Part shown: positions 12,258-25,019 of the stretch, piece by piece
Numbering within the stretch: the first letter of the stretch is position 1
How the letters are laid out: each line of letters starts with the position of its first letter
DNA from: an uncultured Pseudorhodobacter sp.
Lineage (GTDB): Bacteria > Pseudomonadota > Alphaproteobacteria > Rhodobacterales > Rhodobacteraceae
NCBI GenBank assembly: GCA_913062925.1
Contig: CAJXWJ010000004.1
Coordinates: 1-64,000 of the forward strand
Reading direction: 5' to 3'
Length of the DNA stretch: 64,000 nucleotides
Notes under the pieces: generated by a model
Database searches by the model: none
Seen by the model: the letters and a program-made list of their open reading frames with translations, nothing else
What the model was told of the DNA's origin: nothing
Position numbers and translations under genes: made by a program

Positions 12258-12710
12258 TCCAGCCTCCCAGCTCTTGTATTTATCGGCCTCATTCAAAGAA
12301 ACTGACAAAATACCCGAAATGCTTTGGCAGAAAATCACCGTACTAAGCGTTGGACTATAAGCACCGCAGACACAAAAGGAATAGTAAATACAACCCTAAG
12401 GATTATTAAGTACTTTAGGTTGATATTGATGGAAATACAGACAATATCCCGCCTTCATTCCCTTATGTCATTAATAACGTAGGTATTTGTAGGGTCAATA
12501 GCCTGCACACAAAGACAGGTCTGAAACCCCCAAAGAGAATTTTGCTATATTTTTGGATAGTCAGCCCAAAAGCCAGCGCAACGGCCAGATCAAGCTTTTA
12601 TGGGGCCGATAGGTCAGGTGGCGAGGAGAGTGGGGCGCAATCGTTGCGCACGGCGGCAACTCTGCCGCTTCCGCGCGATCAGCAGACCTGCACCACAGCA
12701 GGTCGGCAGG

Positions 12711-12742
12711 CAAAAAAAAGAGCGGGCACAAGGCCCGCTCTT
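12711..12742 (-). terminator. Rho-independent terminator of the porin gene
   Basis: Stem GAGCGGGC/GCCCGCTC followed on the minus strand by a run of T (CAAAAAAAAG on +). Confidence 0.85.
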
Positions 12743-12764
12743 CCTTCGTTATAATCCGTTAGGA

Positions 12765-13589
12765 TTAGAACGACATGTTCAGGCCGAGGTCGAACGAAGC
12801 CTTGGAGCCTTCGGTCTTCGCAACACCACCGCGAACGGTTGCGCCGCCGCCGAGGTCATAGGAAGCGCCCAAGCCGTACGAACCGACTTTGGTGAACGAC
12901 GAGGTGTAGAAAGCGGTCATAGCAACCGACGACATCGAGTAGTCAGCCGACAGAGCATAAGCGTTGTTTGCTGCGGTGCTGAGGTCAGCAACTTTAGCTT
13001 TGACGGTCACGCCCGACATGGAAGCCGAACCCAAAACCGAAGTCTGGGTAGCAACGCCGGAGTCTTCGTAGCCAAGTGCTACCGAGTAAGCGTCGGTCGA
13101 GTACTGAACAGCAACCGACATCTCTTGCTTAGCAGTCGAAGTCTGACCAAGGCCCAGACCGAAAGTCAAAGCGCCTGCCGAGTAGGTGTACAGAGCAGCG
13201 GTTTTGGTGTTGCCCAGGTAACCGATTTCGTTGTTCGAACCCAGACCAGTGAAGCCAACGCCCGAAACCTGACCAACGATTGCGTCAGCAGCGCCGGAAA
13301 CGTCGCCCATTGCGAGCTTGCCGAATGCGCCGGAGATGAACACGGTCGAGTCGCCGTTTGCGGTGTTGCCAACGCCCGACTGGTCGTTACGAACCGAAGC
13401 GCCGAAGGTCAGACCGTTGTCCGACTCGCCCGAAGCTGCGAAACCGATACGAACGCGCGAAGTGAAAGCTGCGTCAGCGCCAGCCATCGAAACAACGCCC
13501 ATACGGACCGAAGCAGTGGTTTTCACTTCAGCAGCGGCGTAGCCGGTGGTTGCTGCGAGAACGGTGGTAGCAAGAAGAATCTTTTTCAT
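12765..13589 (-). CDS. Rhodobacter-type outer-membrane porin
   Basis: MKKILLATTVLAATTGYAAAEVKTTASVRMGV signal peptide, Gly/Ser-rich beta-barrel sequence, C-terminal FDLGLNMSF. Confidence 0.88.
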   Translation of the reverse strand: MKKILLATTVLAATTGYAAAEVKTTASVRMGVVSMAGADAAFTSRVRIGFAASGESDNGLTFGASVRNDQSGVGNTANGDSTVFISGAFGKLAMGDVSGAADAIVGQVSGVGFTGLGSNNEIGYLGNTKTAALYTYSAGALTFGLGLGQTSTAKQEMSVAVQYSTDAYSVALGYEDSGVATQTSVLGSASMSGVTVKAKVADLSTAANNAYALSADYSMSSVAMTAFYTSSFTKVGSYGLGASYDLGGGATVRGGVAKTEGSKASFDLGLNMSF

Positions 13590-13873
13590 AGGTTTCCCTC
13601 GTTTGTCTAAAGGTGCGGCCCAGTCCAGATCAATCCGAATTGGGTATGCCGCTATTTCACCCCTGCGGCCCTTGATTGCAACTTCAACACGCAGCTTGGG
13701 GCGAAACGTGGCGGCATTGGTGCAGTCTTGCCACAGTCGGCTTTTGGCGATTTTCGGCGAAAACCCCAAGATTGGCGTGTGATCGCGGGGCGCAGGGCGG
13801 CGCAAGGCCTGAAAACCCTTGGCAGTGCCATCCCCCTCGGCTAGACAGGATTTGTGCGACTTTGGGGGACTTG

Positions 13874-14419
13874 ATGCGGTATAATCGCCTTTACACGACT
13901 ATAGTAGCCTCGACGTTGATGGTCAGCCTAGGCGCCTGCGGGGGTGGATTATCCAGCGCAGGCAGCGGGTTGTTCAGCCGAAAAGCCCCGACATCCAGCA
14001 GCCTTGAGACCCGCGAGGCCAATCGCGCCCAGACTGCTGCGGTGAATAAGGCCACGGGCGAAGTCACCACGCAGTCGTCGTTCTTTGACTTGTTTCGCAA
14101 GTCGGACAACCCGAATTCGACGGTAAACGTCAATAAATACATCTGGAGCGCGGCGCTTGAGGTGCTGAACTTCCTTCCTGTCGAATCGGTTGACCCCTTT
14201 AGCGGTGTGATCGTGACGGGCTTCGGCACGCCTCCGGGTGGGGGTAAGGCTTACCGCGCGACGATTCTGGTGAACGATCCGGCGCTCGATGCGCGGTCTT
14301 TGACCGTGTCGATGCAAACGCGCGGCGGTGGTGCGGTGGCGCCAGAAACCCTGAAAGCGGTCGAAGACGCGATTCTGACCCGGGCGCGGCAGTTGCGAAT
14401 TCAGGATTCCAAGCTGTAA
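13874..14419 (+). CDS. DUF3576-like lipoprotein
   Basis: [10 protein letters not shown] lipobox; [37 protein letters not shown]. Confidence 0.75.
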   Translation: MRYNRLYTTIVASTLMVSLGACGGGLSSAGSGLFSRKAPTSSSLETREANRAQTAAVNKATGEVTTQSSFFDLFRKSDNPNSTVNVNKYIWSAALEVLNFLPVESVDPFSGVIVTGFGTPPGGGKAYRATILVNDPALDARSLTVSMQTRGGGAVAPETLKAVEDAILTRARQLRIQDSKL

Positions 14420-14492
14420 TCCACCAGCGACACTAGACCTTTGCAGGCTTGGCGGTGTATTTGCGCCAAGCAATTGCTTTATGAGGCCTGTC

Positions 14493-17025
<2,533 letters not shown>

Positions 17026-17039
<14 letters not shown>

Positions 17040-17514
17040 CCGCCGTCTGGTTTTGGCTTTGCCGCTGGCTGTTATGGCCTGCGGCTTTACGCCCGCCTAT
17101 GGGCCAAAGGGCCCAGCGGCGGGCCTGCAAGGCAGCGTGTCGGTGCATTCTCCGGCTGATAAGAACAGCTTTGATCTGGTCGAACGGCTGGAAGAACGGC
17201 TGGGCCGGCCGCGCGCTGTGGCCTATGATATGACCTATTCTATCGCCACCTCGGCGGTGGGGGTGGGGGTAACGCCCGACAATGCGATCACCCGTTATAA
17301 TCTGAATGGCAGCATTGATTGGTCGCTGACCGCGCGGGCCTCGGGGGCAAGGATCACCGGCGGGCAGGTGCACAGCTTTACCTCTTATTCTGCCACCGGC
17401 TCGACCATCGCAGGCATCGCCGCCCAAGAAGATGCCGCGCGTCGGCTGATGCGACTGCTGGCCGATCAGATTGTCGAACGGATGCTGGCCACCTCGGGCA
17501 CTTGGGCGCAATGA
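17026..17514 (+). CDS. lptE: LPS-assembly lipoprotein LptE
   Basis: [21 protein letters not shown] lipobox; located between leuS and holA, a typical order. Confidence 0.88.
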
Positions 17515-18524
17515 AACTCGCCGGAGCCGAGGCCAGCCGCTATTGCGCCAAACCCGATCCTGCCCGCGCCGGCCTGCTGATTTTCGGCGCCGATACCATG
17601 CGCGTGGCCCTCAAACGCCAAGAGGCCATCGCCGCTCTGATTGGCCCGCAGGGTGAAGGCGAAATGCGCCTGACCCGCATTCAAGCCTCTGATCTGCGCA
17701 AGGATCCCTCGCTTTTGGCCGATGCCACCCGCGCCGTGGGCTTTTTCCCCGGCCCGCGCGTGGCCTTTGTCGAAGACGCCACCGACGGGCTGACCGCCAC
17801 CATCGCCGAAGCCTTGCAAGGCTGGCAAAAGGGCGATGCGCAGATCGTTGTTGCTGCTGGCAATCTGACCGGCAAATCCACGCTGAAAACCCTGTTCGAA
17901 AAGCACCTGAACGCCGTCTGCATCGGCCTTTACGACGACCCGCCAACCCGCGATGAGATCGAGGCCGAACTTGCCAAAGCCGGCCTTACCCAGATCTCGG
18001 CCGAAGCGATGACCGATCTGACCACCCTTGCCCGTGCGCTTGACCCCGGTGATTTTCGCCAAACCTTGGAAAAGATCGCGCTCTATAAATATCGCGACCC
18101 AAATCCGCTGACACCACAAGAAATCCACGACCTTGCCCCCGCAACCATCGAGGCCGAAGTCGATGATCTTCTGGCCGCCGTCGCCGATCAAAACGCAAAG
18201 GCCATCGGCCCCCTGATGCGCCGCCTCGAAGGCCAGGGCGTCGCCCCTGTCACCCTCTGCATTGGCGCGCTGCGGCATTTTCGCGCCCTGCATGTCGCCG
18301 TCACCGATCCGGGCGGCATCTCTGCCGGCCTGATGAAAGCCCGTGTCTTTGGCCCCCGCCGCGATGCCATGCAACGCCAAGCCGGCAATTGGGGCATGCA
18401 TAAACTCGAATCCGCGCTCAGCCTGCTGATTGAAACCGATATGACCCTGCGCTCTGCCTCCCGCGCGCCGACAATGGCGGTGATGGAACGCAGCCTGCTC
18501 CGCCTTGCCATGATGAAACGGTGA
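17511..18524 (+). CDS. holA: DNA polymerase III subunit delta
   Basis: LLIFGADTMRVALKRQEAIAALIGPQGEGEMRLTRI...AGNLTGKSTLKTLFE; downstream of lptE. Confidence 0.92.
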   Translation: MKLAGAEASRYCAKPDPARAGLLIFGADTMRVALKRQEAIAALIGPQGEGEMRLTRIQASDLRKDPSLLADATRAVGFFPGPRVAFVEDATDGLTATIAEALQGWQKGDAQIVVAAGNLTGKSTLKTLFEKHLNAVCIGLYDDPPTRDEIEAELAKAGLTQISAEAMTDLTTLARALDPGDFRQTLEKIALYKYRDPNPLTPQEIHDLAPATIEAEVDDLLAAVADQNAKAIGPLMRRLEGQGVAPVTLCIGALRHFRALHVAVTDPGGISAGLMKARVFGPRRDAMQRQAGNWGMHKLESALSLLIETDMTLRSASRAPTMAVMERSLLRLAMMKR

Positions 18525-18529
18525 TCCCG

Positions 18530-19114
18530 ATGTATACGCTTGTTGGCTCCGCCAAAAACCGCTCCGCCCGCCCGCTTTGGCTGCTCGAGGAAATCGGCCT
18601 GCCCTTCAGCCATATCCCCGCCAATGCAGGCTCACCCGAAGCCCGCGCCCATAGCCCAAACGGCAAACTGCCGGTGCTGATCACCGAAGGCCAAACCATC
18701 AGCGATTCCACCGCGATCATGACCTATCTGGCCGACAAACACGGCTGCTGCACCGCCCCCGCAGGCAGCCTCGCCCGCGCCGCCCAAGACAGCATGACGC
18801 AGTTCCTGCTCGATGAATTCGACGCCCTGTTGTGGACCGCCGCGCGCCACAGCTTCGTGCTGCCCGAAGAACACCGCCTGCCCGCGATCAAAGACAGCCT
18901 GCGCTGGGAATATGGCCGCAGCCTCACGCGCCTGGCCGACCGGCTGCAAGGCCCTTTCCTGATGGGCGCAGACTTCACCCTGCCCGACATCATCGCCACC
19001 CATTGCCTCGGCTGGGGCGCGATGATCCACTTCGGCACTCCCGAAGGCGCACTGGCCCAATACTTTGCCGCCCAACGCGCCCGCCCCGCCTTTATTCGCG
19101 CCATGGCCCGCTAG
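18530..19114 (+). CDS. Glutathione S-transferase family protein
   Basis: MYTLVGSAKNRSARPLWLLEEIGLPF...NGKLPVLITEGQTISDSTAIMTYLADK. Confidence 0.9.
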   Translation: MYTLVGSAKNRSARPLWLLEEIGLPFSHIPANAGSPEARAHSPNGKLPVLITEGQTISDSTAIMTYLADKHGCCTAPAGSLARAAQDSMTQFLLDEFDALLWTAARHSFVLPEEHRLPAIKDSLRWEYGRSLTRLADRLQGPFLMGADFTLPDIIATHCLGWGAMIHFGTPEGALAQYFAAQRARPAFIRAMAR

Positions 19115-19140
19115 GCTTTCATCTTGGCCTAAATATCCCA

Positions 19141-19200
19141 CGGGGGAGGCTGCAAGGCCGCAGGTCTTGCAGACTGGGGGTGTGAAACCCCCAATTCCCC
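19141..19200. repeat. Two adjacent hairpins, REP-like intergenic element
   Basis: CTGCAAG-N9-CTTGCAG (19150-19172) followed by GGGGG-TGTGAAA-CCCCC (19176-19192), preceded by AAATATCCCACGGGGGAGGC. Confidence 0.45.
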
Positions 19201-19219
19201 CCCAACCCCCGGACACACC

Positions 19220-19552
19220 ATGACCCAAACACCGCTGCAAGCCTTCCTCGCCCCACTCGCGAAACTGGCGCTGAAACACCCCGAGATCGAAGCCGAGGTG
19301 ATCTGGGCCAAAGATGGCCTCTGGCAGGCCCAGGACGACGAGGCCGAATTCCTTGATGGCGAAGAGGTGCCCTATTACGCCGAAGGCCTGCTGCTCGAAG
19401 GTTTTCATCTGCACTATCAGATCCTGGCCGAGGCCGATGCGCCCAAGCTGCCCGTCCATATCCGGCTGTTCTTTTGGCAAAACACCGCTCCCGCGCTGCC
19501 GCGCCCCGAAGCCGATCTGGCGCTTCTAGCCTCGGGTATTTGGCCTGCCTAG
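19220..19552 (+). CDS. Hypothetical protein
   Basis: 110-aa ORF MTQTPLQAFLAPLAKLALKHPEIEAEVIWAKDGLW...; convergent with the ClC gene. Confidence 0.6.
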   Translation: MTQTPLQAFLAPLAKLALKHPEIEAEVIWAKDGLWQAQDDEAEFLDGEEVPYYAEGLLLEGFHLHYQILAEADAPKLPVHIRLFFWQNTAPALPRPEADLALLASGIWPA

Positions 19553-20952
19553 ACGCCTTTCGGCGGTTCTGGGTTGGCAGGAACGGGGTTGGTAGCAATG
19601 GGGCTGGCCTGATCCGCGACAGGCTGTTCCGAGCGAATTTTGCGAATGATATCAGCCGCCCAAATCCGCGACAGCGCATGATACAAAGGCTCGGGCGCGA
19701 TCAGCCGCGAGGTGCCATAGCCGATCATCGCCGCCGCCATCACCGGCACCACATTCTCGTGGTTGCCGGTCATCTCGACAATAATCACAAAAGCCGTCAT
19801 CGGCGCTTGCACCACACCGGCGAAATAGCCCGACATCCCCAGCACCGCCGCCAGCCCCGCACTCGACCCCATCAGCGCCCCGATCACTGACCCAAGCCCA
19901 GCGCCAACCGCAAGCGAAGGCGCGAACAACCCCCCCGGGATCCCCGAGACGGTCGAGGCCAGCGTCACCACGAATTTCCCGATGAAAAAGAACCAAGGCA
20001 GCGATTCCCCTTCCACCGCGCCGCGCGCCTGCACATAGCTGGTGCCAAAGGTCATGCCGCCCGTCGCAATGCCAACAATCGCGATCAACAGCCCAGCCGC
20101 CGCCGCCACAGCCGCAACTTTGCCAATCTTTTCCAACTTGACCCGCCGCAGCCAGCGCACGACCAACAGCGTCAGCTTGCTGAACAGCGCTCCGCAAATG
20201 CCACCCGCAACGCCGCAAGCAACCACCAAGCCCCAGTCCGAAGGGAAATGCGCAATCTCGCGGGTGATGCCAAAATAGGTATAAGACCCCGTCAGCCCCA
20301 AAGAGGCCACACCGGCAATAATCACCGCCGAAAGCACCACGCCATTGGTGCGCGCATTATAGCTGCGCCCCATCTCTTCAATCGCAAAAACAATCCCCGC
20401 CAAGGGCGTGTTAAACGCCGCCGCAATTCCCGCCGCCGACCCCGCAAGGATCAGCCCCTTGGCATGGGCCATGCCGCCAAGGCGTGCCGACAACAGCATC
20501 AGCGAGGCGCCGACCTGCACCGTCGGCCCCTCGCGGCCAATCGAGGCCCCCGAAGCCAGCCCGACAATCGTCAGCACAATCTTGCCCAGCACCAGCCGCA
20601 TCGACAAAAGATAGCTGCGCTCGTGGTCGTTGCGCAGATGCCGCGCCGCAATCGCTTGCGGAATCCCCGAGCCCTGCGATCCTGGAAAATAGCGATCCGC
20701 CGTCAGCGCGCAAATCACCATGCCAACAGGCGTAATCACCAAGGGCAACCACATGTTCCAACCATGTCCGCCGGTGACTGCAAAGAACAAACCCTGTGCT
20801 TCATCCGCCATCACCGCAAAGCCGGCCGAGATCACGCCGGTCATCAAAGCGCCCGCCCAGAACACCAAACGCGACTTCCACAGCCGCGACGAGGTTATCA
20901 GCGCCGATGATCGCCGCATCATGCCCCTGCGAAATGCTCTGTGCGCCCTCAT
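19549..20952 (-). CDS. ClC-family chloride channel/antiporter
   Basis: GSGIPQAI, GREGPTVQVGASL (gating Glu retained), GIPGGLFAPSLAVGAGLGS. Confidence 0.92.
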   Translation of the reverse strand: MRAHRAFRRGMMRRSSALITSSRLWKSRLVFWAGALMTGVISAGFAVMADEAQGLFFAVTGGHGWNMWLPLVITPVGMVICALTADRYFPGSQGSGIPQAIAARHLRNDHERSYLLSMRLVLGKIVLTIVGLASGASIGREGPTVQVGASLMLLSARLGGMAHAKGLILAGSAAGIAAAFNTPLAGIVFAIEEMGRSYNARTNGVVLSAVIIAGVASLGLTGSYTYFGITREIAHFPSDWGLVVACGVAGGICGALFSKLTLLVVRWLRRVKLEKIGKVAAVAAAAGLLIAIVGIATGGMTFGTSYVQARGAVEGESLPWFFFIGKFVVTLASTVSGIPGGLFAPSLAVGAGLGSVIGALMGSSAGLAAVLGMSGYFAGVVQAPMTAFVIIVEMTGNHENVVPVMAAAMIGYGTSRLIAPEPLYHALSRIWAADIIRKIRSEQPVADQASPIATNPVPANPEPPKGV

Positions 20953-21535
20953 GCTTGGCCCTCCTGCTCTGCCTTGGGCATGCTACGCAAGTCCACAGGT
21001 CGCAACCCCAGATGCGGCGTTTTATGGGTATTTCGACGACATTAGCGTGGAAATCCTGAAAGAAAGCCTTGCTTTCACGCTCTTGGCCTTGCCAGATAGG
21101 CAGATGAGCCAGACCTATGCCGCCCTCAACCTTGCCTGTGCAGCCCTTGGAACGCGCCTGTTTACGGTGACGGTGCAAGACTTGACACAAGACGTCGCGC
21201 GCCGCGCCTTTAGCTCGCATCCGGTCGAATATCCGGTGTCGGGAACCAAACCGCTGACCCGCGACGGCTGGTATGACCATTGCATCACGGGCCAACAAAC
21301 CTTTGTCGCCAATACCACGCCCGAATTCGCCCGCTATTTCTTTGACCATGCGCTGATCACATCGCTTGGGCTTGGCTCTTGCATCAATATTCCGGTAGTG
21401 CAGGACGGCACGGTGCTGGGCACGGTCAATCTTTTGGCCGAAGAACAGCACTTTACCCCAGACCGGCTTGCCGCCTATCACGCCTTGACGCACAGCCATC
21501 ACGCGGCGCTGGTGGCAGCGATGCTGGAGGGCTAA
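20921..21535 (+). CDS. GAF-domain-containing protein (start uncertain)
   Basis: Central RAFSSHPVEYPVSGTKPLTRDGW...LGSCINIPVVQDGTVLGTVNLLAEEQHFTPDRL; upstream part of the ORF overlaps the ClC gene. Confidence 0.7.
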   Translation: MPLRNALCALMLGPPALPWACYASPQVATPDAAFYGYFDDISVEILKESLAFTLLALPDRQMSQTYAALNLACAALGTRLFTVTVQDLTQDVARRAFSSHPVEYPVSGTKPLTRDGWYDHCITGQQTFVANTTPEFARYFFDHALITSLGLGSCINIPVVQDGTVLGTVNLLAEEQHFTPDRLAAYHALTHSHHAALVAAMLEG

Positions 21536-21954
21536 AGCCGCAGCGCCATATCGCGATGCGCGATGCCGGCATCGTCATAAATCGGGCCAAAGGCTTGAAA
21601 CCCCAGTGTCTGATAAAACCCAAGCGCATGGGTCTGCGCGCCAAGCCTGACCTCGACCACGCCCTCAATCTGCGCAAACCGCGCCACAGCCGCGCGGATC
21701 AGCGCCGCGCCAATGCCTTGGCCCCGCGCCGCGCGCAGCACGCAAACCCGCCCGATCTTGCCATAGCCATCACCCAGCAACAGCCGCGCCGAGCCTGTGG
21801 CTTGACCCTCGACCCTGGCCAGCAGATGGATCGCATCCTCGTCGCACTCGTCAATCTCATCCGCCTCGGACACGCCTTGTTCTTCGATAAACACCACGCG
21901 GCGCAGCGCGCGGCAGGTGGCAATATCGCGGGTTTCTTCAATCAGCAGCGTCAC
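21532..21954 (-). CDS. GNAT-family N-acetyltransferase (ElaA-like)
   Basis: [27 protein letters not shown]...[22 protein letters not shown]...[16 protein letters not shown]. Confidence 0.85.
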   Translation of the reverse strand: MTLLIEETRDIATCRALRRVVFIEEQGVSEADEIDECDEDAIHLLARVEGQATGSARLLLGDGYGKIGRVCVLRAARGQGIGAALIRAAVARFAQIEGVVEVRLGAQTHALGFYQTLGFQAFGPIYDDAGIAHRDMALRL

Positions 21955-23096
21955 GCGAAATAATCCCGCAGCACCCGCGTATAGATCGCCTTCAGCGCGT
22001 GAATCTGCGCCACTTCGACCCGCTCGTCGACCTGATGCATGGTCTTGCCGACCAAGCCAAATTCAACCACCGGACAGTGATCTTTGACAAAGCGCGCATC
22101 CGAGGTGCCGCCGCTGGTCGAATAGCTTGGCACAACGCCGGTTTCCGCCTGCACCGCGCGCGCCACCAGATCCGAAAACGCCCCCGGCGGCGTCAAAAAG
22201 CTTTCGCCCGAGATTTTCACCCGCATCTCGATCAGCACTCCGGTTTCGGCCTGCACTGCTGCGGCGTGATCGCGCAGCCAGTCGGTCAGCGAGGCCCCGG
22301 AATGCGCATCATTAAAGCGGATATTGACTGTCGCACGCCCCTTGGCAGGGATCACATTGGTCGCCAGATTGCCGCAATCAATCGTGGTGATCGCCAGCGT
22401 GGAAGCATCGAAATGCGCGGTGCCCGCGTCCAGCGGCGCCTGTTCTAGCCGCGCCATCAGCTTGACCAAGGCGCTCATCGGGTTCTTGGCGCGGTGCGGA
22501 TAGGCGGAATGGCCCTGCACCCCCTCGGCGGTGAAATAGCAGGTCATGCTGCCGCGCCGACCGATCTTCATCATCTCGCCCATCACATTCGGGCAGGTGG
22601 GTTCGCCCACCAGACAATGCGTCATGCGCTCGCCATTGGCAGCCATCCAGTCCAGCAGGGCAACGGTGCCGTCTTCGGCCACATCTTCCTCGTCGCCCGT
22701 GATCGCCAGCACCACCGCGCCATCGGGCGGGGTGTCGCGCACGAAATCCACCGCCGCCGCCGCAAAGGCTGCAACGCCCGATTTCATATCGGTCGCGCCG
22801 CGGCCATACATCCAGCCATCGACAATCGCAGCGCCAAAGGGGTCTTGGGTCCAAGCCGCCACATCGCCCACCGGCACAACATCGGTGTGGCCGTTAAAGC
22901 CAAAGGACTTATTCGCCCCCCGCGCGCCCCAGCGGGCATAAAGGTTGCAAATCCCGCCACGATCCACCCGCGTGCAGGCAAATCCCGCTTCTGACAACAA
23001 TGACTCGAGCCGCACCAGCGCGCCACCTTCGGCAGGGGTCACTGAATTGCAGCGGATCAGATCGGCGGTCAAAGCAACGGGATCGATGGTCATCAT
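21951..23096 (-). CDS. dapE: Succinyl-diaminopimelate desuccinylase
   Basis: [53 protein letters not shown]. Confidence 0.95.
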   Translation of the reverse strand: MMTIDPVALTADLIRCNSVTPAEGGALVRLESLLSEAGFACTRVDRGGICNLYARWGARGANKSFGFNGHTDVVPVGDVAAWTQDPFGAAIVDGWMYGRGATDMKSGVAAFAAAAVDFVRDTPPDGAVVLAITGDEEDVAEDGTVALLDWMAANGERMTHCLVGEPTCPNVMGEMMKIGRRGSMTCYFTAEGVQGHSAYPHRAKNPMSALVKLMARLEQAPLDAGTAHFDASTLAITTIDCGNLATNVIPAKGRATVNIRFNDAHSGASLTDWLRDHAAAVQAETGVLIEMRVKISGESFLTPPGAFSDLVARAVQAETGVVPSYSTSGGTSDARFVKDHCPVVEFGLVGKTMHQVDERVEVAQIHALKAIYTRVLRDYFA

Positions 23097-23397
23097 GCAG
23101 GCCTTTCAGGCGGTTTCGGCTTTGAAATAGCCAGTCGCGGCCCAGCTTGCAACGTTTCTGCTGGCCAAACCCGCAGGGCGGGCGCTGCGCCAAAGCCACC
23201 CGCCGGTAGGTTGCCACGCATTTAGCTAAAATTGTGACTAGCCTAAAGGTTAATTTTGCTTCATACTTTTGGATAATTATAAGTCCTGAGGCAGGGCAAA
23301 CGCTGGGCCAACGCGCCCGAACCGAGCAGTTTTCGACAGTCGCAGCATGCGATCAACGGCGTTTTGTGCTGTCTCCAAGACATTTGGAGGCGGAAAA

Positions 23398-24462
23398 GTG
23401 GCGACAGGCGCCGAGTCAACCTATCCCTCAGACGCCTCTGGCGCGCTGAAACCAAAGCAAGCAGCTTGTGCAAAGGCAGGCTGGCTGGCTTTGTCGGATA
23501 AGGGCATTCTGGACAACAGCCGCCTGAGCGACATCCTGCATCGCGGCCAATTCGTGATCGAAATGACAATGCCGTTGCTAGAGTGGGTTGTCCTGCTGGA
23601 GCATCACTCGAATGTCGGCTGGCCGCGCACCTTTACCTTGATGTTTGACCCCCAGATTGGCTTTGTCATCGCACATCGACAGGGCGAACGGCTGGTGCGG
23701 CATCTGCTGCCCGGCCCGCTGCCTTCGGGGGTAGGCCCTGGTCGACTCACCTTTGACTTTGACGCGCCTGCGCGCCGGTGGAGCCTGCGGTTTGAATATC
23801 TTTTGGGTGAAGAGCCGCAGCAGATCAGCAGTCGCGGCCTTGATCCGCTGCCGCTTTTGATCGGCGATATCGCAGCACTTTGCACCACGCCACGCGCAAG
23901 CAGCCCAACGCTTTGGTTCGGCGCAAGCTTTGGCAAAACCCTGCCGACCTCGGCGCCTTGGATCGGCCTGCGTACCGAGGTTGAAACCAGCCTTGGCCCG
24001 ATTGCTGCGGGCAACCTGCGGCCGGGGGATGTTATCATGACGCTGGATCAAGGGCCGCAACCGTTACTGGCATGTCAGCCACTATCACTGCCGGCGCGTG
24101 GCAGCTTTGCGCCCGTACTGCTGCGCGCGCCCTATTTCGGCCAGCGCCAAGATATTCTGGTCTCAGCTGATCAGCTGATCGCGATTGGCGGGTTGGAAAC
24201 CGAATATCTTTTTGATCAAGACAGCGTCTTGGCACCTGCCGCAACTTTGGTTGACGGGCGCATGGCCCTATCAGACGACCGCCGCGCGGTGACAGGGGCG
24301 GTGGCGCTAAAACTGCCGACACCAGCCTTGATTATGACCGACGGCTGCGTGCTGGCGCTGGGGCATGACCCCGCGCGCGATTTGCCGCTGCGGGCGCTGA
24401 AATCCTATGAGGTGCTTACGCTGATGTCGCTGTTGGGCCGGAGTGCGCGCTATGCAGCCTAA
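23398..24462 (+). CDS. Hint_2-type Hint-domain protein with an unassigned N-terminal domain
   Basis: TEVETSLGPIAAGNLRPGDVIMTLDQGPQPLLACQPL...DILVSADQLIAIGG...ATLVDGR; GTG start with TTGGAGG upstream. Confidence 0.7.
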   Translation: MATGAESTYPSDASGALKPKQAACAKAGWLALSDKGILDNSRLSDILHRGQFVIEMTMPLLEWVVLLEHHSNVGWPRTFTLMFDPQIGFVIAHRQGERLVRHLLPGPLPSGVGPGRLTFDFDAPARRWSLRFEYLLGEEPQQISSRGLDPLPLLIGDIAALCTTPRASSPTLWFGASFGKTLPTSAPWIGLRTEVETSLGPIAAGNLRPGDVIMTLDQGPQPLLACQPLSLPARGSFAPVLLRAPYFGQRQDILVSADQLIAIGGLETEYLFDQDSVLAPAATLVDGRMALSDDRRAVTGAVALKLPTPALIMTDGCVLALGHDPARDLPLRALKSYEVLTLMSLLGRSARYAA

Positions 24463-24782
24463 TCGAAATAGGGCGTCATCTGCGCAACAACCACTGAATT
24501 CTCGGCCAAAGCCCGCTCCATCAGCGCGCGCTCTTCGGGATCAATCTCGTCGCCTGACTCAAGCCTTTCGTCCAAAGTGCCATAGCCCGAGACATCCAAA
24601 GGCGCCAAATCCGCCTGTTTTAGAATCGCAACGGTCTCTCGCACCGCTTCGGCCTCGTCTACTCCGCTGGCATAGCACATCAGCGCGGCGCCCGTTGATT
24701 TGTCGGGCAGGCCATCCCCAGGTTTGCGGCCAACCTCGACCACCAATGTATAAACCTGCTGTTTGCTCTCTGTCTGTGCCAT
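24459..24782 (-). CDS. Conserved hypothetical protein
   Basis: MAQTESKQQVYTLVVEVGRKPGDGLPDKSTGAALMCYASGVDEAEAVRETVAILKQADLAPLDVSGYGT; acidic small protein. Confidence 0.65.
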   Translation of the reverse strand: MAQTESKQQVYTLVVEVGRKPGDGLPDKSTGAALMCYASGVDEAEAVRETVAILKQADLAPLDVSGYGTLDERLESGDEIDPEERALMERALAENSVVVAQMTPYFD

Positions 24783-25019
24783 CCTGCCGCCCCTTATCTT
24801 TGCCGCGCAGACCTTGCGCGGATCGCACGCCAATGCAAGCTGCATTGGCCAAAACGCCTTGGCAAAACCTGCTGGGCTTGCTGAAAAAACCTAAAACTTT
24901 ACCCCCTAAGTTTATCTTAACTAACCTAAAGCATACAGATTCCAACCCAATGCCACAGCGCGATTGGCCTTATTTTGTGCTTTATTCCAATAATAATCAG
25001 TGTTTCGTAAGAGGTTGCT

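Noticed and set aside
19549-20952. Fluoride-specific ClC (CLC-F) or riboswitch-controlled channel
   Set aside because: GREGP and GSGIP motifs are those of canonical ClC proteins, and no fluoride riboswitch-like structure was seen upstream
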